Assembly: GCA_019313725.1 (NCBI GenBank)
Contig: JAFDAT010000052.1
Coordinates: 1-12,502, forward strand
Length of the DNA stretch: 12,502 bases
Origin: Deltaproteobacteria bacterium
GTDB lineage: Bacteria; Desulfobacterota; Desulfobacteria; Desulfobacterales; B30-G6
Direction of reading: 5' to 3'
A program made the translations under genes and the position numbers. The notes under the pieces are model-generated. The model did not search any database. It saw only the letters and a program-made list of their open reading frames with translations, and was not told the origin of the DNA. Shown here in pieces: positions 8,088-12,502 of this stretch (the first letter of the stretch is position 1; every line of letters begins with the position of its first letter).

Positions 8088-8837
8088 CTAACGAATAAAA
8101 AAGCCCCTGTTTTTGAGGAAGGACTTCATGTGCGGGCGGATTTTTTTGCTCATGAACTCGGCCATCTGTCCGGTCCAGGTCTGGTCTTTGAGATTGCTGT
8201 CCCGGGTCTGGTAATACGTGTTGGTGACCCGGTCGTACGCCTGCAGACAGCTATTTTCGTTTTCCCGGTCATACCGGTCGGTTTTTAAAATGGCCTCTAC
8301 GGGAAGGCGCGGTTTGACCGGTGGGTCGTGGTCCGGGTACCCCAGGCACATGCCAAATACCGGGTAGGCTTTTTCCGGAATTTGCAGAAGGTCGCAGACT
8401 TTCTGAGGGTCGTTGCGGATGCCGCCGATATAGACGCCTCCCAACCCCAGCGATTCAGCTGCGATCATGGTATTCTGGGCCAACAAAGCCGTGTCAACCG
8501 TGGCCACTACAAATTGTTCTGCAAATCCCTGGGCCATTTTTTTTGTATGCCGGCTGCAGGCTTTTTCCAGGCGGTTGAGGTCGGCACAGAAAACGAGAAA
8601 CAATGGCGCCTGCTCCACCCATGTCTGGGGGCCACTCAGTCGGGCGATCTCGCGGCGGATTTTTTCATCGTTCACCCGGATAACGGTGTAGGCCTGAACG
8701 TGGTTTGAGGTTGCAGCGCATTGCGCTGCTTCCAGGATGGTCTTGAGGGTTTGGTCACCCACCGGCGTGTCTTTGAATTTTCTGATGCTGCGATGTGATT
8801 TTAGCAATTCAATAGTCGGGTTCATGCGAATAGCCAT
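8088..8837 (-). CDS. nfsA: NfsA-type oxygen-insensitive NAD(P)H nitroreductase / flavin reductase
   Basis: FMN-dependent cytoplasmic enzyme that makes two-electron reductions of nitro compounds, quinones or flavins. The 249 residues align along their length with E. coli NfsA as I know it: PTIELL then HRSIRKF (15-21, FMN phosphate contacts), LFLVFCADLNR (79-89), LLAQNTMIAAESLGLGGVYI (118-137), MCLGYP, KPRLP (175-179) and YYQTRDSN (208-215) near the pyridine-nucleotide site. Two starts compete. ATG at 8837 has GGAG 5 nt upstream, while ATG at 8825 matches the E. coli start but has no ribosome binding site; I chose 8837. It is the first gene of a tight unit with biotin carboxylase and the PurF-like protein. 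Physiological substrate unknown; the name rests on homology. Confidence 0.9.
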   Translation of the reverse strand: MAIRMNPTIELLKSHRSIRKFKDTPVGDQTLKTILEAAQCAATSNHVQAYTVIRVNDEKIRREIARLSGPQTWVEQAPLFLVFCADLNRLEKACSRHTKKMAQGFAEQFVVATVDTALLAQNTMIAAESLGLGGVYIGGIRNDPQKVCDLLQIPEKAYPVFGMCLGYPDHDPPVKPRLPVEAILKTDRYDRENENSCLQAYDRVTNTYYQTRDSNLKDQTWTGQMAEFMSKKIRPHMKSFLKNRGFFIR

Positions 8838-9115
8838 TCAATCTCCGTCAGATTGTAGTTTTCGGAAAAAACATAATCACGAAACCTGGAAAACACGACA
8901 TCTTATAAATGATGTCCAACATCGAACATCCAACGCTGAACATCGAATATGGTATTCTACCTTCATTTTATAGATAAGACAAAGCGAAGCGTCTTCCACA
9001 TTCGACGTTGGATGTTGAACGTTCAATGTTCGATGTTCAAGTTTTTTTCTGTAACTTCAGCCCTTGAATCCTCTGGCTCATGTGTTCTGTGATAGAGCCC
9101 CTTCTAGGGCAACGC
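8838..9115. other. Intergenic region between the nitroreductase and the small unrecognised gene
   Basis: This 278-nt gap lies between two genes on the minus strand. It holds the heptad-unit inverted repeat listed separately and should contain the promoter of the nitroreductase unit, but I see no good -35/-10 pair in the 70 nt before 8837. Near 9103-9113 there is only a 4-bp hairpin (CCCT-TCT-AGGG) without a T run, too weak to call a terminator. Confidence 0.6.
8916..9039. repeat. Inverted repeat made of degenerate 7-nt tandem units
   Basis: The left arm is five consecutive heptamers (8916-8950) such as CCAACAT and CGAACAT. The right arm is six heptamers (8998-9039) such as ATGTTCG and ATGTTCA, the reverse complement of the same consensus, YSAACRT. 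Arms 8918-8948 and 9000-9037 pair with an exact 12-bp block (AACATCGAACAT), two further short blocks, and one extra heptamer on the right. The centre (8976-8995) carries a small hairpin, AAGAC to GTCTT. The T run after the right arm (9040-9047) would make a plus-strand terminator-like end, but no plus-strand gene precedes it. It looks like a dispersed palindromic element; I recall similar intergenic heptad sequences from Desulfobacterales but cannot check. Confidence 0.8.
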
Positions 9116-9604
9116 CTACAAATACTTTGAGAACCACTTTTTTTCAGGAGCGGGATAGGTGCTCAATTCCAGAACACAGCCCAGTTTGGGGCGCTTGCGT
9201 GTCCCGCCGACAATTTTTACCACCCGGGCCGCGGTTACGATATTGTCTTTTGTCAGCCAGCGGCAAACATCTGTCGCTACCTTGTTGCTGAGCCTTCCGA
9301 AACAGTTCGGCATGGATATCTGCTTCCGGCCCCCCTTTCTTACCAGGTAGACAACCGGTTTTTTGTCTGAGGTTGCGGCGTCCCAGATCAGACGGACCTT
9401 TTCCCCGGCTTTCATAATCTGCAAGGCATCCTGCCGGCTGCTGCTGTCCGGATTTTTATATTCCGTGCCTAGGGCGGCGGTATTGAAACGTTTGATAAAA
9501 TCATCGTCCTTGCGTTTGCAGAAAATTTCTTTGAGTTCAACAAGTGTTTCTTCCTGTTTTTTGGAAGGTACGAATATACGTTCCAATGCATGAAGTATGC
9601 CCAT
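9116..9604 (-). CDS. Small protein of unknown function, possibly HIRAN-like
   Basis: 162 residues, soluble, basic, with no signal peptide or membrane segment. The first 55 residues look helical and charged (KKQEETLVELKEIFCKRKDD). Residues 66-150 read as a compact beta-rich domain: AGEKVRLIWD, KKPVVYLVRKGGRKQISMPN, FGRLSNKVATDVCRWL, NIVTAARVVKIVGGT, then LGCVLELSTYP. The order of a G-x-V-x-L strand, an x-I-x-x-P strand, a helix, an A-x-V-x-x-I-x-G strand and a closing strand recalls HIRAN domains, which bind DNA ends or stalled forks, but the match is by eye and weak. The start at 9604 has AAGGTG 7 nt upstream, 23 nt after the CoA-transferase stop, so the two are probably cotranscribed. Good spacing and start signals support a real gene. 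Confidence 0.7.
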   Translation of the reverse strand: MGILHALERIFVPSKKQEETLVELKEIFCKRKDDDFIKRFNTAALGTEYKNPDSSSRQDALQIMKAGEKVRLIWDAATSDKKPVVYLVRKGGRKQISMPNCFGRLSNKVATDVCRWLTKDNIVTAARVVKIVGGTRKRPKLGCVLELSTYPAPEKKWFSKYL

Positions 9605-9627
9605 GTGAATTCACCTTGCATCATACT

Positions 9628-11106
9628 TTAGTCGTCATTCAACGGCACATCCCCCCGATAGGGAGTTACGCCATACGGTGTCTTGTCAGGGGAGAAATCA
9701 AACGGTTTGGTGACCAGAGGATCGTCGTAAATTTTGCGTAAAAATTGTTCGCGGAACTTCGGGTGGGCCACGTTGGCAATCGCCAGAGCCTTATTCCCCA
9801 GTGTCAGCCCTCTGAGGTCGGCAATGCCGTACTCGGTGACCAGCACGAAACCATCGTAGGCCGAGGCTGTCAGGCTGACACCCGGCGGCGAGGTGGGCAC
9901 GATTTTTGATTCCCCCTTGCTGGTGAGGGATTTCATGGCGATGACAGGTGTGCCGACACCCGGTTCCTGGATGGCCCTGATAAAGTCCGGCTGGCCGCCT
10001 ACACCGCCGTAATACCGTCGAGGGTCGATGAAATCCGCCCACACATTCCCGAAAAGATCGACACCGATGGCGGTGTTTACCGAGACAAAGGGGCAATTGG
10101 CTTGAATGGTTTTCGCCGCATTGGTGTAGGATGATGGCCGCATCTGAACACCCGAACGCATGTGGGCGTAATCGTACAATTCACGGGACCCCATGATCAG
10201 GCTGGTTGTACTGTAGCCCATGTTGGCTGATTTTTTGCGGTTGGTGACGATGCCGGATTTTTGCAGGAGCATCAAACCGTCACCATAAAGTTCGGTCTGG
10301 ATGCCCAGATTTTTAGGTTGCGCATCCCTTATGGTTCCCACCACCGCATCCGGGATTTTGCCGATACCCACCTGGAGGGTAACACCATCCTGGATAAAAT
10401 ACTCCGTGATCAGGGCACCTATGCGACGTTCCGCCGGTGGCAGATCATCGAAGTCGGGGGCGGGGAAGTCATAGACCGGTTGAATGCCCTCCTCCACCAG
10501 GTAATCGATGGAGGCGGCGTCCACCATGCTCTGGCCATGGGTAAAAGGCATGCTTGGGTCCAGTTCCGCGATCACGACGCTGGCATGGTCGATGGCCGTG
10601 TGCAAAGCCTCCACGGAGAGTCCCAGACTGAATTCACCGGTGTGGGAGTGCCGGCTCACCTTCATGATGACAACTTCAGGCTGATATTTCCGTCCCCGGT
10701 CGATCAGACCTTCAATGTTGGCCAGCGTGCAGGGCAGGTAGAATGCCAAGCCCTTGTTGGCAGCGTTGCGGACAGCGCCGCCAGAAAATATCGAATATGC
10801 CATTACACGGTCCTGCAGGCCCTCTTCCACATAGGGCACAGGTCCCTGCAGCAGCAAATGCACCATTTTTAAAAACGGAAGCACGGGTGACCGGGATTTC
10901 AGGGCACGGGTCAGCGCCTCGATGGCTGCCGTGGGGGTGGCGGCATTGGACCCGATATAGCAGGTGATCGCTGTCTGGTCCTTGAATTTTTCGGCAATGA
11001 TATTGGCGATATCATCCAATTGGATGGTTTGCGGATATGCGCTCAAATGATCCCCCGGGCTGGATATATTATAAATTTTCATGCCCTGACGCGCACAACG
11101 AAGCAT
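9628..11106 (-). CDS. Acetyl-CoA hydrolase/transferase family protein (Cat1 / 4-hydroxybutyrate CoA-transferase type)
   Basis: Class I CoA-transferase that moves CoA between short acyl groups through a glutamyl-CoA intermediate, or hydrolyses acyl-CoA. In 492 residues it has the N-terminal domain, the oxyanion-loop region VGIGKIPDAV (246-255), and TELYGDG (271-277) with Glu272 in the place of the catalytic glutamate. It also has the glycine loop GGVGGQPDF (367-375) and the family hallmark EYGIADLRG (425-433) followed by AHPKFREQ. Nothing essential is missing. Substrate cannot be read from sequence: acetate with succinyl-, butyryl-, propionyl- or 4-hydroxybutyryl-CoA are all possible. For the start I chose ATG 11106, with AGAGG 4 nt before it; an in-frame ATG at 11082 (MKIYN) has only a poorly spaced AGGG. 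The small unrecognised gene follows after 23 nt. Confidence 0.92.
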   Translation of the reverse strand: MLRCARQGMKIYNISSPGDHLSAYPQTIQLDDIANIIAEKFKDQTAITCYIGSNAATPTAAIEALTRALKSRSPVLPFLKMVHLLLQGPVPYVEEGLQDRVMAYSIFSGGAVRNAANKGLAFYLPCTLANIEGLIDRGRKYQPEVVIMKVSRHSHTGEFSLGLSVEALHTAIDHASVVIAELDPSMPFTHGQSMVDAASIDYLVEEGIQPVYDFPAPDFDDLPPAERRIGALITEYFIQDGVTLQVGIGKIPDAVVGTIRDAQPKNLGIQTELYGDGLMLLQKSGIVTNRKKSANMGYSTTSLIMGSRELYDYAHMRSGVQMRPSSYTNAAKTIQANCPFVSVNTAIGVDLFGNVWADFIDPRRYYGGVGGQPDFIRAIQEPGVGTPVIAMKSLTSKGESKIVPTSPPGVSLTASAYDGFVLVTEYGIADLRGLTLGNKALAIANVAHPKFREQFLRKIYDDPLVTKPFDFSPDKTPYGVTPYRGDVPLNDD

Positions 11107-11163
11107 GAAACCTCTACTATCACCAAATTATTCGTATGTTCATTTTACGCGAATTCATGAAAA

Positions 11164-11194
11164 TTTATAAAAAAAGATCGCTTTTATTTTACAA
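11164..11194 (-). promoter_or_regulatory. Candidate promoter of the CoA-transferase gene
   Basis: On the minus strand TTGTAA (plus 11189-11194) is followed 18 nt later by TTATAA, or 19 nt later by TATAAA (plus 11164-11170), about 60 nt upstream of the start at 11106. The boxes are fair and the spacing slightly long. The whole stretch is AT-rich, so chance matches are likely. Confidence 0.3.
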
Positions 11195-11289
11195 CATTAG
11201 AAACATGCATCAGCACAGATGGTGTTTAATATCCCAGGTTTTGAGACAGGAATACCATTCTCAAATGCGGCTGACCGTTTATAGTGAAT

Positions 11290-11356
11290 AGCCACGAAAG
11301 CACCAAGGCGCTAAGAATTTGGAGTCTGTTCTTTGGGTCTTGGTGTTTTGGTGGCT
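11290..11356. repeat. Imperfect inverted repeat made of 8-nt units
   Basis: Arms 11290-11317 and 11329-11356 pair at 23 of 28 positions around an 11-nt loop. Each arm is three degenerate octamers in tandem: CACGAAAG, CACCAAGG, CGCTAAGA on the left, and TCTTTGGG, TCTTGGTG, TTTTGGTG on the right. It lies in non-coding DNA with no gene in any frame. It resembles dispersed intergenic palindromic elements rather than a terminator, because no T run follows the right arm. Confidence 0.8.
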
Positions 11357-11369
11357 GTAGTATGTTTTG

Positions 11370-11410
11370 TATTTATCGAATTAAGTGTTAAAAAGCAATG
11401 CCGATAAATA
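11370..11410. repeat. Short perfect inverted repeat, 9-bp arms
   Basis: TATTTATCG at 11370-11378 and CGATAAATA at 11402-11410 are exact reverse complements, separated by 23 nt. AT-rich, no associated gene start; could be chance or a weak hairpin. Confidence 0.35.
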
Positions 11411-11444
11411 AGTCTGAAGCAAGAGACGAATCAAAAAAAGAGCA

Positions 11445-11601
11445 GGTTGAAGGTCAAAGACTGAAGGTAGAAGGAAAAACCGGATGATAGTGACTGAGCG
11501 ACAAAGTAATAGAGCAGGGGGTCAGGTTAAAGTCCGAGGGTTTAAGGAGCCTTATGGCTTATTGCCAACCGCCTCTTCAGTCTTCCACCTTTTACCTTCT
11601 T
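11445..11601. repeat. Second heptad-unit element with inverted arms, ending at the regulator stop codon
   Basis: The left arm (11445-11479) is five heptamers of consensus GGTNGAA, for example GGTTGAA, GGTCAAA, GGTAGAA. The right arm (11574-11601) is four heptamers, for example TCTTCCA and CCTTTTA, complementary to the same consensus. Aligned as inverted arms they agree at about 17 of 25 positions. About 94 nt lie between them. The right arm runs into the stop codon of the regulator gene (minus strand, 11600-11602). Confidence 0.65.
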
Positions 11602-12310
11602 ATCCCGGCAGGTAATCCCAGACCTGGTCGAACATCGCTTGTGATACTTGGCGGGCTTTTTCCGCCTTGCCGGCCTCGATGGCGTCCAGCATGGCCAGGT
11701 GGAAAGGGAGGGACTCGCGCTGGATATTGATATCATGAATATCTGCTTTGCGGGCCGTCTGTACCGCCTGCCGCATGGTGTACCCGATCTGGGCCAGCAA
11801 GTCGTTGTGGCAGGCGTCCAGAATTGCCGCATGAAAGGCCATGTCGCTTTCCAGGTAGGTGTCGTAATCATAATCGGCTTCGTTGACGAGGGTTTTGGCC
11901 AGCCTTTCGTAGCAGGCCCGGATATGCTTACATTCCTTCGGGTCGGCTCTCTGGGCGGCAAAAAAGGCGGCTTCGGATTCGATGATGCGTCGCACTTCGG
12001 TGACATTTTTCAGGAAGTCCAGTTTGTCCCCCACCTTCAATTTCCAGAGCAGTACGTCTGCATCGAAAAGGTTCCAGGCTTCGCGGGGCTGAATCCGGGT
12101 TCCGATCTTGGGCTGGGTCCGGATGAGGCCTTTCTGGGTAAGCACCTTGGTGGCCTCCCGCAGTACACCCCGGCTGACCCCGTATTGCCGGCAAAGCGCA
12201 TCTTCGTTAGGCAGCGTGTCTCCCGGTTCTACCTTCCCCTTCATGATCATCAGGCCGATCTCTTCGACCACATATTCATACAGTTTTTTGTGCATGGGGC
12301 TGTTTTTCAT
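11600..12310 (-). CDS. GntR-superfamily (FadR subfamily) transcriptional regulator with FCD domain
   Basis: DNA-binding regulator, usually a dimer responding to a small carboxylic acid, sugar acid or acyl-CoA. Numbered from the chosen start, a winged helix-turn-helix spans about 9-73 (GDTLPNEDALCRQYGVSRGVLREA, KGLIRTQPKIGTRI), then WNLFDADVLLW (79-89), a linker found in FadR members related to sugar-acid regulators. The FCD domain spans about 95-230. Of the usual metal ligands, Asp156, His160 (D-x-x-x-H in SDMAFH) and His204 (FHLAML) are there; the last histidine position reads Gln229 (MFDQV). ATG at 12310 is preferred because GAGG lies 8 nt upstream. In-frame ATGs at 12331 and 12343 would add 7 or 11 residues but have no ribosome binding site. 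It is divergent from the gene at 12471, its likeliest target. Effector unknown. Confidence 0.9.
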   Translation of the reverse strand: MKNSPMHKKLYEYVVEEIGLMIMKGKVEPGDTLPNEDALCRQYGVSRGVLREATKVLTQKGLIRTQPKIGTRIQPREAWNLFDADVLLWKLKVGDKLDFLKNVTEVRRIIESEAAFFAAQRADPKECKHIRACYERLAKTLVNEADYDYDTYLESDMAFHAAILDACHNDLLAQIGYTMRQAVQTARKADIHDINIQRESLPFHLAMLDAIEAGKAEKARQVSQAMFDQVWDYLPG

Positions 12311-12403
12311 CTGTTGTACCTCATAAGGCATTGGATTTTGCATGGCTGCGCCCGGTTGTCATCAATATTGATAGGGCTTGACTTCGGTGAAATGTCTTGA
12401 TAA

Positions 12404-12422
12404 TCATATAATCATTATATGA
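12404..12422. promoter_or_regulatory. 19-bp perfect palindrome, candidate operator in the divergent promoter region
   Basis: TCATATAATCATTATATGA is two exact 9-bp arms around one central base. It lies 94 nt upstream of the regulator start and 49 nt upstream of the divergent gene. Each strand carries a TATAAT within it (plus 12407-12412; minus strand over 12414-12419). On the minus strand a TTGACC (plus 12435-12440) is 15 nt away; on the plus strand TTGACT (12378-12383) is 23 nt away, too far. A regulator bound here would cover promoters in both directions. It does not resemble the classical E. coli FadR site, so assignment to the neighbouring GntR-type regulator is inference. Confidence 0.5.
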
Positions 12423-12470
12423 ATAGATGAATAAGGTCAAGGCAGTTTTTATGTTTGAAGGAGGCGGATG

Positions 12471-12502
12471 ATGGATCATCAACAGTACATAAAAATGGAA
12501 GA
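12471..12502 (+). CDS. Start of a divergent gene, product unknown (3' cut by the window)
   Basis: AAGGAGG ends 6 nt before ATG 12471, an ideal ribosome binding site; a second in-frame ATG at 12468 is too close to it. The visible codons read MDHQQYIKMEE and remain open to the window edge. Eleven residues are not enough to identify the protein. Divergent placement from a FadR-family regulator with a palindrome between suggests it is under that regulator's control. Confidence 0.55.
   Translation, partial: MDHQQYIKME

Larger units (their letters stand above)
11107..11599. other. 493-nt non-coding region between CoA-transferase and regulator
   Basis: AT-rich next to the CoA-transferase start, where its promoter should lie, then two separate inverted repeat elements of short tandem units and a 9-bp inverted repeat, each listed on its own. 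No convincing coding frame is present and I see no tRNA or other RNA gene. There is no clear rho-independent terminator after the regulator gene; an AGCC-TTAT-GGCT hairpin at about 11549-11560 lacks a T run. Confidence 0.7.

Noticed and set aside
7406..8098. 230-codon plus-strand frame antisense to the biotin carboxylase
   Set aside because: The opposite strand encodes an unmistakable biotin carboxylase; the frame is open only through codon bias.
8916..9039. CRISPR-like array
   Set aside because: Units are 7 nt, degenerate, without spacers, and inverted across the centre; this is a palindromic element, not a repeat-spacer array.
8940..9060. Rho-independent terminator formed by the heptad repeat and the T run at 9040-9047
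   Set aside because: The T run suits only plus-strand transcription and both flanking genes are on the minus strand.
10261..10872. 203-codon plus-strand frame antisense to the CoA-transferase
   Set aside because: No recognisable motif, rich in His and Gln as typical of antisense frames, and fully inside a confident gene.
11648..12400. 250-codon plus-strand frame opposite the regulator
   Set aside because: Antisense shadow of the GntR-type gene; it also crosses the regulator's own ribosome binding site and has no start signal.

Overview
The window looks like a chromosomal segment of a Gram-negative, probably anaerobic bacterium. The gene set (ETF:quinone oxidoreductase with its 4Fe-4S domain, a Cat1-type acyl-CoA:acetate CoA-transferase, a separate biotin carboxylase, a PurF-like protein with iron-sulfur ligands) and intergenic elements built from degenerate 7-8 nt units fit a sulfate-reducing deltaproteobacterium of the Desulfobacterales type. 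That assignment is an inference from gene content and style; no rRNA or other marker gene is present.

Layout. Plus strand, 1-2921: the 3' part of a ClC chloride channel/antiporter with two CBS domains, then 28 nt later a complete ETF-quinone oxidoreductase. Minus strand, 2991-5125: a two-gene phosphate uptake unit, DUF47/PhoU-like protein then PiT transporter, with an 8-nt gap and visibly lower GC than its neighbours. Minus strand, 5302-8837: a compact set read as NfsA-type nitroreductase, then biotin carboxylase, then a PurF-like protein (gaps of 13 and 28 nt). Minus strand, 9116-11106: acetyl-CoA hydrolase/transferase followed by a small unrecognised protein. Minus strand, 11600-12310: a GntR/FadR-family regulator, divergent from a gene whose first codons begin at 12471 and which runs off the window. 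A perfect 19-bp palindrome lies between the two.

Functionally, much of the window concerns acyl-CoA and electron metabolism. The CoA-transferase activates or releases short acyl groups, ETF-QO passes electrons from acyl-CoA dehydrogenases via ETF to the quinone pool, and the biotin carboxylase supplies carboxybiotin to an unseen carboxyltransferase. The phosphate module and the ClC protein are transport functions with no clear link to these.

The two most notable points are as follows. (1) The PurF-like protein lacks the N-terminal catalytic cysteine of the glutaminase domain (Gly2 in its place) and other glutamine-site residues, but keeps the phosphoribosyltransferase motif and four cysteines matching the [4Fe-4S] ligands of Bacillus-type PurF. 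(2) Three intergenic elements (8916-9039, 11290-11356, 11445-11601) share one design: short degenerate units in tandem at a period of 7 or 8 nt, arranged as two inverted arms. I see no CRISPR array, tRNA, rRNA, transposase or defence system.
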